A DNA stretch of 64,000 nt from Augochlora pura (Eukaryota > Arthropoda > Insecta > Hymenoptera > Halictidae), in assembly GCF_028453695.1 (NCBI RefSeq), contig NC_135774.1, positions 27,218,001 through 27,282,000 of the forward strand, written 5' to 3'. This document shows, piece by piece, positions 1 to 12,500 of the stretch (the first letter of the stretch is position 1; each line of letters starts with the position of its first letter). A program made the translations under genes and the position numbers. The notes below the pieces were generated by a model. The model saw nothing but the letters and a program-made list of their open reading frames with translations, did not search any database and had not been told where the DNA came from.

Positions 1-292
1 CTTGACGCCTATTGGCGCCCACAGTACCGGGAAGCCAACATGTTTCGGATGCCAATAGGCGAAAATAGTAGTCAAAGGGTTAAAATACCCTGCACCATAG
101 TTTAACAAAACGAGCTAAATAATCGCCGGCTTTCGATCCCCTTTCCGCTTCTGCGACGTCTCCGACGAACCAGAAATTCGACAGCGCTCCTCGCGCGGCA
201 CTGCGTTCGCGCGAATGATCGGCGACGCAACCGGCGAATCCTTGCCGGTTAATTAGACGGAATAGCGTTCTAAATATATATGGTCCACGCAC
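1..292 (-). other. intron of the LIM-protein gene (continues off the left edge)
   Basis: After the donor at 292-291 no further coding exon is visible down to base 1. The short open frame here has no splice support. Confidence 0.5.
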
Positions 293-509
293 CTGCCGCG
301 ATCACTTCCTCGTCGGCCTTCTCCGGTTTCGGTTTGTTGTCCGTCTCGTCGTCGGAGGCGGCGATCAGCTCGCCCCTCTCGAAACGTTCTTTGATGGAGC
401 GCGCGTGGGCGGAGGAGTTTTGCAGCTCCTCCGCCGGGTTGATCTTCGTCACGCGGTCGCTTCCGGCCACCGCTTGCTGGTACATCTCTTTCATTTTACC
501 CTGCTTGCC
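293..509 (-). CDS. LIM-protein gene, exon with SIKERFERGE motif (last in window)
   Basis: 217 nt, phase 0 to 1; acceptor TTTCTGTCGCCAG, donor GCAG|GTGCGT. The peptide begins GKQGKMKEMYQQAVAGSDRV, then TKINPAEELQNSSAHARS, IKERFERGELIAAS, and an acidic/Lys tail. Reading on past the donor gives a stop about six codons later, so either splicing continues to an exon outside the window or a short retained-intron C-terminus is possible. The first is more likely. Confidence 0.85.
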
Positions 510-3500
510 CTGGCGACAGAAATCGAACTCCTTTAGAACCGAAGGAGACTGCATTCAAAGCCGGGATCGACTTCTTTGAGGCGCCGCAAAATATGTCCGA
601 GCTTGGAAGATGTCCTTTAACTCTTTGGGGCATAAAAATTCGGGAAATAAATAGACCCATATGGCACAGAAATTTTCTAGCGTTTTTAATTAAACAAAAT
701 TGGAATCTTATTCTTGAAAAGAATATATGGCACAGAAAATATTCTAAAAATAATTAGAACAGTGGATTATATAAATTGTCACTTTTTTAAGGCATGTTAA
801 AAAATATTTCAGATAGAGAAACAGCTTAAGAATCGCTAAGATGGTCCCCTGAATAAATATAACTTCTTCAAGAAACGTCAGAAAATGTTCATCACTCAAA
901 ATCGCCTTAAAAATGAATAGCACGGTCGTCTGAATGAATTAACATTAACATTAACAACCACTTATTAACAATTCACCGATTGATAACCTATATATTGACT
1001 TATTCCTCCAATCGATAGCCTGTGAATCGACTGTCATGGCAACCAATAATTTATCTATTACCGAAGTGAAGGTACTACTATAAGCTCTCACATTATTATA
1101 TCACCGTTTAAATATTAGATACCTTTCACAGCGAATAAAATAAATTAAGTAAATATAAAATAAACAGAATTAATTACCTTACAATCACATAAACGTTTAC
1201 AGCCGACCAATCGCTAAAACACGTCAAAAATATCGAAGCTACAAGATCCTCAACTGGATCAATGAGATCGTTCCACTAAAAGGCGCGTGAAAAATTGTCC
1301 GAGAAAAACCGCAGCGCCACAGTTATCGCTTCGCGGTACAACATTGAAAATTGCGGAGCTGTTAAGTTATGAAACCTTTCCCCGGTCTTTAAAAGCGGTC
1401 GATGCCCGTCGGCTTCTGGGCGGTCGCCTAACATCGCTCGGCCGACAAAGCCGGTGGTTCCCGGTTCGGATAGGCCGCGAACGAATTAAAAGGAGGCGAG
1501 CAGGCTTCCTTTAATCATTCGTGTAAAAAAGCAAATTGTTCGCCGGCGATCGTCCGTCGTTTCACCGCGTTTCAGCGCACTCGAGATAGAGAGAACGAAA
1601 GAGAGAGAGAGAGAGAGAGAAAGAGAGACTGCGTGCGCTACATTTTCCTCCCGGTACGTTTTTCTGCGTCTACGTCTAATGGGCACGATGTCATTAGCCC
1701 GGACTACTTCGCGACTTTGCCGGCGCGAGCACGCCGGCGAGCGCCTCTTCTTCTTCATCATCCTCGCCCGGGAAAAGAAGAGTTAATCGACTTGTGTTTT
1801 CGTTTAACGAGCAGATCGATGATTTACCATGAACAGCCGCGAACGGATGCCGGCGATCTCCTCTTTCCTCGCCTCCCTCTGCACCTTGCGTCTGCCCTGC
1901 TGGCTGGTCGTCTCCCAGCGATTCTTTATGTCGTCCATTTTCGTGAAACTGATCGGCCGCTCGCGGGTCGCCCGTTTCGCCTTCACGATCTCCGTCTCCG
2001 TCTCTGAAATCCGGGGACACAGGCGTACATACAGAGGACAAAGTTCTCGAATGCTCTCGGCTGGACAAGTTCCCGGGGAAAGTTCTACGAAACATTTCTG
2101 GGACCTTTGGGGGACGCGGAGCTATCTACATTCGTGTCGAACTTTTGCTACACGTCTGCTAGGAGCAGCGAGTTTGCGAGGGAATTTAGGGGCGGGTTAA
2201 CCTCTTGCCTTGCGATCCCTCCGAGCGGATCTGATCGCGAAGTGATGTATTTCGAAAATATAGAGACTCGAGTTTGTATTACGATAGCTTTCGAAGCAGA
2301 ATAATTCTTTTAAAAGTGAGAGAAATTATTTGTATATTATTCGAGACTTTAGGGAGATTTTAGCATATTAGGTAATGTCTATACAATTTTATTTTATAAA
2401 TCGTGTTATTGTTGATTTTATAATACAATTTTATAAACCGTTTAACCCTTTGCGGTCGATTGGTGAGTCTAAGGCGCCGCTAAAAGTTATTCTGCCAAAC
2501 TTTATCTAGTTTACTAATATTTTGAAAATTGTTAAGAGCTATGAACTGTTACACGAATTACAAAATTCAATTCCATAATGTATAAACTCCAGGTAATATA
2601 AAATCGAGACACTGTAAGTTTGAACAAAAATTTTGGATTTCCAGTTAAAATATCTCTGATTGCAAAAGGTTAATAATTGTCTTCTACCGTTCAAAAAGAA
2701 TTTAAGTAATATTGATCAATGTAAAACATATGATTCTATCTTAATAGACGTCAAAATATTAATGCGAATCTGTGTACACTGTTATCTACAATATTTATTT
2801 GCTGCTACTTTCTCTCGTTATCCCATAAAATATTACAAAAATCACGAAACTGAACCGCGATCAAAAAATTCGATAAGATCAATACCGCTGTATCGTATTG
2901 CAGCAATCATCGTTCTAGAATCTATACTACTTGCGCTGTACAAGAAACGCATTAGAAATAGTATAAGCTGCGCATAAAAACAGCGCGATTCGAACGTACG
3001 ATCCGCGGAATCTCTTCGTAAAGATAAAAGCACGAGCGCAGCTCGCTGCATACAGATGCCCGAATAAAATTAATGAATCTCCTGTTAACAAGGTGTCGTT
3101 ATCTCTGGTCTAGTAAAAAGACAACAGAATTAGCCGTAATTAAAATCGTTACCGCGAATAGCGGGGCCACTCCGCAGCGCGCCGCTTTCAGTCATTCGAA
3201 CCTTTTTCCACCGCGTCGCAGCTTGTAAACGAAGAGGAAGAGATCTCCTCTCGAGGCGGGCAAAAAATCCCTCTCTCCGAAGGAAATGTCCGAACAAAAG
3301 GAAGAGAAAGGGACTAAGGGGGAGAATGCTGATGGGGGACGGCGAGGGGAGAGGCTATCAGCGAAACGAAGGAGCCCGCGATTCGCGCTAAGGGGTGCTT
3401 CCGGTCTAGAACTTTAAAAAGGTCGATCCTTTTCTCCCTCGTTCTTCAATTTCTGCGATGCTTTAAGAGTATGGCTAAAAGGGTATTTTAAAAATGTGAT

Positions 3501-6500
3501 AATTGACTGGTGGAGCGAATATCTCGAGAACTTATCAATATTTAGTTAACACTTTTATTAAATTAAAGAATATGCTGGGCATATATTAGGTCTACTAGAA
3601 AATTCTATTTGTTCTCAAAATGAAAGAAAAATAAATTTTGTATGCACCCAATATTTATTGTATTATTATAATAACTAAATATAGTCGTCACTTATGTCCT
3701 GTTGCCAGCGTGGGAATATTAAGTTCATAATGACAGGAAATGATTAATAGGAAAAAGCAAAATGCGCGACAGTCCAAAGAGAGTGTTTAACAGTTAAAAA
3801 GAATTAAAAGGTAAATAATTTCCTGCCTGCTCAAAGGATGCGCACTAAAACGTCTAAAACATCAAATTAAAATCTGGTTCTAAATAAATCATAAAAACGA
3901 CCTTTTTAACCTAACAGACCGGGACCTCCCTTTAAATGTTTCCCGGTTCTCACCCTCTGTCTCCTCGAGCTCCTCTTCTTCCTCGCTCTCGCTCGACTCC
4001 TCGTAGGGGATCCCATTCAGGGACTCGTCCGCCACACCGATATCCATGCCCTTCGCCTGGAATCTGCACAGAAACACCCGTAATGTAGACACGAACATAT
4101 CCGCGAATATGTCGATATGAAGGCGATCGCGCACGCGGTGCATCCGTCGACTGCGCCGGGAAACCGCTGATCGCGCGAACAAACGCATCTGTTGCAACCG
4201 GGGGGGATCGTGTTCCTTTTTTTTTCCCGTAAGCTCGTTCTATATTAGCCAGCCTTCGCTTGCACATTTTCAAGTGACACGGCAACTTCGGACACCGTCG
4301 CGCGTTGCGCGACAGCAGCGGTGCAACGCGGCGCATAGCAGCGCATAGCACGGCACAGTTGTACCGTAGTTCGCTTCTTGCCGCTGCCCTCGGTTAATGC
4401 GTGCAGCGAAACGCTGGAATGCAATTTGCGACCGGGCCATGTTATTACGATGTTAGCGAGCGGGATGAGACATTGTAAATTGTGCAACAGATGCACCCTA
4501 TTATGGAAGCTATTTTTGTGGGTGTTGGTGCACTGAATCGGCGCGGAGATGATATTCTTGTTTGGATGCGGAATTTTGGGAATCGATGGGTTGGAACTGT
4601 TCATGTAAATCTAGGACTAATAATATTTTTTTTATTTTTGCTGGTTGCATTTACTGATGCATCTGGATGCTTTTGATAACTCAGGAAAGTATTTCAATTT
4701 TTAACTGGTAGAATGATTATAGTATTGATTATTTTGTAGGACAATTCTCACAAATAATGGTGCTAGATTTATGGAGCACTAAAGGCAGATATTTATATTA
4801 GTTTTTAATAGTAACAATAGGACATTTAGTCTCATTTTTAACCAGTATTTTGCGAGCAAGGAATCTATTGAATAATTGAGCCATAAACATATCTTTACAA
4901 TTTTAATAATTGTAGATTAAAAAATGAAGAACCAATCGTTTTAATTAGTTTCGTAAACTCAGTGATAAAGTAATTCGATATAATAACTTCTAGATGCACT
5001 TATAGCAAAAATAATAGGTTATAAAATTTAAAACAGACTCTGTGACTGTATTTAAGAAGGATGGACGATTGCAACCGTGAATTTATGAACGAAAACAATG
5101 ATATAAAATTTATTTTAATACAAATTTAAGACTGGCGATATCTTGCCCATCTATCTATTGGAATCTACTGTTGCAGCAATATTACTGATGACCATAGACT
5201 GAAGAAAATAAATAACTAAAATTGTTGACAACTTTCACAATAAAAAAGGAGATTAGATGCTTCGCGACTCTGAAGTATAACCATTTTTAAAACAATTTAG
5301 GCCAGAAGGGAATAATCGTCAATCGAAGGGAATAATCATCAATTAAAAGGAGTAATTGCGGATCAAAGGGAGCGATCGTCGGTCGAAACGTTACCAAGAA
5401 AATCGTCGGCAGGCCACAAAAGTAGCCGGTTTGTGCCGATCTCGTGGAAACGAATCTGTGTCATGGCTGGCACGAGAGCCATCCCGACGGCCCACGGGGC
5501 CGCGTCGTATAAGGCCGCGGAACGAGCGGAGAGAGTGCGGCGCGATTATATCGATCGGGGATCGGGGCTCATCCTCGATCGGTCTCTAAGTCTCTTGCTG
5601 TCCCACTCACTTGGCGAGCTTGCTGAGGATGCTCGGCGACCTCTTCACGGCTACCTGGGACGGCGACCTCTCGATCTCGTTCGCCTCCGTGCCAGCCTTT
5701 TCGAACACCTTGAACCGGGACTTCACGTTCAGGCTCGACAGCTCCTCGAGACCCAGGTCCGGTTTGTCGGAGGCTGGAACGCAGATTGGAGAACGTTTTC
5801 ATTAACGAGTTAATCACCGTTCACGCCGCCATGGCGCCACACTAATCGCAAACCCAGGGGGGAGGCAGAGCCACGTGGATTGCGTCCGCCGATGCACCGA
5901 GACCGGCTTGTTACGGTCATTTCCGCGAAATCGCCGGGCGATGCACGCGGAGGCGCAAGCCGACGCGTCTGGCCCCCATGGAGCTGAACGAGTGGCTTAG
6001 GATCGCAGTATAATATATAATATGTAATAATTTAGTCGCGAGTGAAAAAGTCTTTATTACAGGAGAAGTCAGTCGAAAAAGATTTTCTATAGAATAGAAA
6101 TTAAAAAGATATATATAATAATAAAATGCAGAAGGAGAAATATTAGGAAATGCTAGTAACATAATAATGATAATAAATAGTAATAATAATTAATGTGTAA
6201 TAGATATACTGAATCTGTATAGCACAAATAACAGATACTAAGATATAGAAAATAAAATATACTAAGTGGTAGACGATAAAACGAATAAAATTAAAAATAA
6301 AGGTCAAAAAGCGATGCACACATTAATAAACAATAACGCTACCTATTTTTTACAATGTAGAAATTATGATCGATCCTAACCCACTCGAATAGTTTAATTG
6401 TTAGAAATAATTACAAACTAGACTGCAGATTTTAGACACTTATTGCATCCCTAATGCAATTGTTCAGTCGAAGATCTGCTGTCTATCAACACTCTAGGCA

Positions 6501-9500
6501 CTCCATTTCAAACACTGACAACTGTTAACATTAATTCATTCACAAAATTACATCGAGTGCTTCAACCCTTCGGCGAACAATCGCGACACTGAATAAACAA
6601 TTCTCTGTTTCCAGTAAATAAGTAAAATGAGTAAAATCAGTCAAAAAGTCAAATAACTCAAATAAGTCAAGGAAATATCAAACAACAAATCCAAGATTTG
6701 AAATCGCCGCGCGATGATCGCCGAAGAGCCGAATCATCCACCCGAGGATGCAGACGATCGGTGGTTAGTCGCGTGGATCGACGGGAGCACAAAGAGCTCA
6801 TCGATCTCGTTTAAGTCGTTCATGCCGGTCGGCCCATTTTCTTGCCGATTCTCCACGGAAGAATGATTCACCGGCCGATTTTTTTCTGTCGGCCCGTCCA
6901 AGGTCGCTTCTCCCACCGTAAATCACTCGGAACGCGGAGAGATGGGCCGACTGTTATCATGCTGCAGCAGTAATTCTTGACCGTTTTAACGGCTCGTTAA
7001 AGAGCGATTATCGGTGGCGCGGGGAGGCCGAGGGCAGCACACGCACGTACACGCACACACAGAGAACACTGGAAGAGACGGCGGGACGAATCGAAAGAAA
7101 TTAACGAGTCGTTAAGGAAGGGCGAAACACGCCGGCGAATGGTATTAGAACTCTCTGCACTCTCTGCAAACGGTTAGACGAGTTAGGCTAGGTCCGGGTC
7201 TGCACGATCCGGGTAGGCTCGCACACTTCAGCCAGGACTTTACCTCTGACTACGTCGGGCGGCAGCTCTTTCGGCTCGTTCTCCCTAATGATCAGCTCCG
7301 GCTTTCGAGGTCGCACTACGGAGTTCATAAGACATCTCTTTGTCGCATTAACGATCTCTTTCCCCCCCTCTCGCTCACTCCCTTACACTCTCTCCTTCTC
7401 TGTCTCTCCCCCTTTCTGTTTTTCAATCTCTCTCTTTCTATTTCTCAATCTCTCTATCTCTCTATCTCTCTCACTTTCTCACCCTCTCTCTCTCTCTCTC
7501 TCTCACACTTTCTTCTCCTCTCTCACTCTCTGTTTCTGTCTCTCTCACTCTCTCTCTCTTTCGTTTTCTCACTCCATCTCTCTCTCTCTCTTTCCGAATC
7601 TCTCTCGCTCGCCGAGCCCGCAGTATTCGCGTGTAATTACTGAACCGGCGCGGCGGTCCCGCGGACGTCGGAAGAACGTTAGAGAGGGGAAGGGGGTAGT
7701 AATTTCTGGCGAGCACAACAAAGGGGGACAATGACGGGGCCCCCGACGTGGAATATGCGAGAGGTTATTCCAGCCGCTCGCTCGAACAGGCAATAGAATT
7801 TCCTCTGTCCGGGAATGGGCACTTCCATTATCGGCCACGTTAATAAGCGTTCCGTTTTTACGCGAGTCTCCGATTCCGAACGGTCCTAATAATCAGCCGA
7901 CGAGGTTCGTCGCGAACCAGATAAATTAATGCCCGCGTGAATGCTCGCGTTCTTTCCTCGGATTTCTCGTCGTCCGCAAGAATATACTATAGAATATTCT
8001 ACTGTGTTTAAGGTATAGGTTCCTTGGTAAGGTATAGGAGTTCCTTGTAATTCGATGATTCTAAGTATTTTTTTCATAGTCTTTTTACGACGTTGCGAAT
8101 TGTTTAAAATCTTGAGGTGTGAATAAGAGAGAATAATATGGTTACGTTGCTAAATAATATTTGATAAGATTGTAATAATTATGCGCGATGTCGAGGTTTT
8201 AAACGAAGCATTTATTGAGCTCTTAATGTATTTCTCTTGCAACGCTGTCTAAACTCCTTCTATTATCCACAATGTTACGAAAATAAATATTAATCTATCC
8301 TTCAGGCTCTATACAATCATTCTAGGTAAAAATCACCTGCTCGACGCTTGCGATTAACCCTTTGCAGTCGGAGCTATTTTAAATAGAAGCACAATATATA
8401 TGTCTAGACTTGCAGTGCTTCTATTTTATATAAACTGAAGCTTTTTATATATTATGGAATTGAATTTTGTGATTTTTTTAAACGCAACAAAATTATTTTC
8501 ACAACAGTATCGTGCATAATTATAGACTTGGAATAACTTTCTACATTTTTAACGATATCTAAACAACAACTTAACAAAACACCATATTAATATATATTTC
8601 TCTATTAGAAACAATAAATACTAGAAAATTATACAAGTATATCTTGTTATACCTTCGTTTATACATAAATGACAATATAAAAATTACTTTGACCCTACAA
8701 TCACGCAGACCACTGTAAGTACCACCTACACAGCTGCCACAATAGAACAAAATAACACAGACCAACAACGAGAGTCGACAGCTATATCTGTTGCAGCAGC
8801 ATCAGTGAAGATGCACAAAGTTGACCGCCTTATTCCTCGCGTCGAACGTTTCTGGCAAACAGAGAGCGACGTAGAAAGGCTATTGGATCCACAAGATCTA
8901 TGATCGCCAGCTGGGATTGAGACGCGAGCGTTCCGCCGCGGGATAGATCGGCTAAGCGGAGCCGGGCGCGAGTTTACGTTCCGCGGCTGATTCAAAGCGG
9001 ATCCGAAGAGGAACGAGGACGAGAAAAAGAGAGAGAGAGAGAGAGAGGATGGAGATCGCGATGGATCCCCGTGTTTCGAATCGCGGCGTGTCCGGCGGCG
9101 ATATCAAAGAGGCCCGGCGAGAGAGATTCGCGGATTAGACGCGGATGCTATTTTCAGAAGGCGAGTTCCGCCTACGTGAGCCGGACCGGCGCGGCGCGCG
9201 CGTGTTGCTTGTTGCGTCTCGCGATCGACTTACCGGGCTGCTCGGACTCTTCAACCGGTTTCGGTTGGAAGAGCTCCTTGAAGTGTGGCTTACAGTAGAG
9301 GATGGTCTCGTGGCTCTCGTAATTGTCCACGTTGAGCTGCTTGCTGCACTGCACGCACCGGAAGCAATTCTTGTGCCAGACCAGGCCCTCCGCCTTCGTC
9401 TGCTCCATCTGGAAGACGACCTTGCCGCAGCTGCGGCAGTTCGGGTTCGTGTCGCCATTTTGGCCCACCTGTCGGCAGATCGTAGCGTTTCAGGAACTCG

Positions 9501-12500
9501 TTTCTAACCGGGATCGATTTAACTAGCTTAGAGACGTCTCAGCCGCTCTAATCGATATTTTAGACGTGTATTTCGAAGCTGCAGAACTTCGGATGTCGAC
9601 AGAATCGATTGGGTATCTTTGAGAAGCTTTAGGTAGGTTTAATGCTGTGCGAAGGGAATTCGAAGAAAATTGCAATGTTAATATTTCTCTTGAACGGTGG
9701 AGCGTTTTCACAAAAATTTGATCGCATTTTAGACATCATTTATCATTTTATTGAGCAAGTTTTATCGATATATCTTTTACGATACTCTATATGTATTATT
9801 TTTATCTAGTAATCTTATTGCAAAATCTAGCAATTGAAATTGTTTTGTCAAGGTTATGTCAAAATTATTCGACAAAATTATTATATAAAATTAATAATGT
9901 ATCCGACAAAATTATTTTTATTATTAATTTTGTCATCATTGAAAGAACAATGTCTAAAATAGATCTACAATCTCCGCCGTTCAAGTGTTAAAGCATCGTT
10001 TATAATTTTCTTAGTTCATATTATACATCGTTTAGCAAATAGATCGTGCTAGCTCCGGTAAAAGTATGAAAGTGTCTGGTTATGTCTTCAAAGTGGCCGT
10101 CCTCCGTTAAAGAGCGTCCGAATATTAATGAGAATCGCTGCGCAGCAGCCAGCCACCGGCACAGGCTGTCGCTCGGTAATTAGACTGCGGATTATATGCA
10201 CTTACTGCACTTATTACCTAGGATAAGGGCTTTGGAGTACCTTAACGAGATTTCCATTCTCTTCCCCGCGAGAGAAGCTCGGATAGGACGAGAACCGGTC
10301 GTCGAACCGCATTTTTGCAGAAACCCTCAATATTAATAACTCGCAATTAGACTGGAATTATGTTTGCCCCGCGACGATAGAGAAAACGAGAATGCAAACA
10401 TTCGCCGCGTTCGCGGCGACGAGCGTCCTATCCATTAGATCGAATTAATAGAGCCATTATCGCGTGTACATAAGTGTCCAATAATGCTCGGCGAGTTTAT
10501 TTACGGTCGCGACGCGACGCGAGAAAGTTTAATTATTATTTGCTCTTCGGGCTCTCGGCGACGTCGAAGGGACCGACGCTCGCGAATTGAAGGATAATAA
10601 TTCCGCGTACGCGGATCCGTCCCGCAGTCCGTCCGTAATAGGATGGGGCGAGCCAACCCCTCGGGGCGTGCGCGCACCCCTTTTACTCGCGCATGAACAC
10701 GACCCGCGCGGTACACTTTCTGTTTACCGTTGTAATTACTAGACAGCGAGCGAGTTTTTTTTTTCCTTTCCTTTCTTTCGAACGGAAATGCGCGTCTTTC
10801 ATTAATTTTTCCTCATCCTGACTAATGGACTGCGGATCTTTGTGCGCGCACGCCCCGCGAACGCGTTGCGCTCTGCGCGCGGGGCTCGATAGCGAAATCT
10901 CGGGGAACGCCGACGTCCGATTCACCATCGGCACACCTTCGGCAATGAAACAAATGTCGCCCGGTAAATTACGGTCCTCGCGGCTCCGTTTATTACCTGA
11001 TTCGTTAAGTGCATGCAATTTGCAGTCTATTATCCACAGACGTTTACGCATTCGCAGCTAAATAGAACAACAATGTTATTATTATACTTACGATCCTTTC
11101 TGTACAGCTTCGAGTTCTTTCTGACTTTTCACACAGATAATTAAAAGGGTGCAGCTTCTACGAAGCTGTCGTCTAACATTTCATAAGCAGTGCATACATC
11201 GAAAGCCTTCTTAGTGCCGACCGAAAATGTCGCGTGTACCTGAACGTATTCTGCGATACTTGTTCAATGCGGTCTGCTGAAGTTCTTAAAAGGGGATAGC
11301 AAAACTTATATGATGATTGAGAAATTAAAAAGTGAAGAAGTAATAAAAAATAAAAAAGTGATAAAAAATGAAAAAGTCATAAAAAATGATATTGTTTCTT
11401 AACCCTTTGCGGACGAGGGACGACTCTCGGTCGCCATAATGTTTCGTTTGGCAAGATGAGTGCGAGGTGATGGTCGGTGTTTATGTTAAGATAATTTGTG
11501 TATAAATTATATAATTGTGTATAATTGCATATAATCGTATATAAATTATATTTGTATTATATACGAATTAAAATAATCTGTACACAAGACACTTAACACA
11601 TCTGAGAAAATCACCTCGTCTTACCGCCTCACTCGGTCGAAAAAATCATCGCCCGCTAAGGGTTAACGCTAGATAGCTGATTTTTATGCAGAATTGTCAG
11701 TTTCTTTTAATTTGCCTGCGTTTGATCGCCTTATTGTCAGGATTGCTGTTTATTGCAAATATATATATTATTCGGCGCTAGAAGGGTTAAGTATGGTAAC
11801 GATAATGACTGCATGAAATGGCCTTCAAAATCGGTGTGAATCAGATTAGAACCATCTAGCGAAGCCTTTAAATCTGCGTAAATATCCGCAGCGCGCGGAA
11901 ACCATGATCGCGTTAGGCGAATCTCTGGGAGCAACCCTTCGGCCGAGGATCGCCGGGAGTAAAAGCTACCCCCGTGCCGCCACTCTTCGTCGCTCGGCAC
12001 CGAGAGGAGGCTATTTACACGCGCACTCCGCGACTGAAGGGTTAAGCGCGTCGATCTTATAAGTAGAGACGATGGGCGATGAAGAAGAACAGGACGGCGC
12101 GGAAAACGAGAAGAAGACGAAGAAGAAGATGATGATGAAGAAGAAGAAGAAGAGGAGAAAGGAAGATGAGGACGCTTACGGCGGCGTTCAGCTGCTGTTG
12201 CACTTTGCCCGCGTCGATCGAGCGCACATGCAGCACCGTCTTCTTGCTGAGAGCGTCGAATTTATTGAAGCTCGACTTCTGCGAACACAAACAGTGGAGG
12301 CGTCAAACGAGTGATCGCCGAAGCGAGCCGTGCTGATTGGTCGGTGGTGGTGGTGGTGGTGTTGGTGGTGGTGGTGGGGAAAACGAGAAACAATAGGAGA
12401 GAACTCTGGTGTGTTGGATCGTGGTGCTGGTTTTGTTCGTCTAGCTTTTCAAGCCTGTTTCAGCGTGAGCGTAAAAGCGTGTGTGCTCTCTCCGCGTTAC

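Larger units (their letters stand above)
510..1827 (-). other. intron with a TTAA element and a (GA)n run
   Basis: Mostly AT-rich. It contains the TTAACTCTTTGGGGC element at 617-735 and a GA microsatellite at about 1586-1629. No further exon seen. Confidence 0.6.
7316..9233 (-). other. intron with a CT tract and a TTAA element
   Basis: Contains the CT-rich tract at 7360-7612, a family B left end at 8354 and a GA run at 9021-9048. No further exon recognised. Confidence 0.55.

Noticed and set aside
7288..7734. 148-codon Ser/Leu-rich frame
   Set aside because: Translation of the CT microsatellite; low-complexity artefact.
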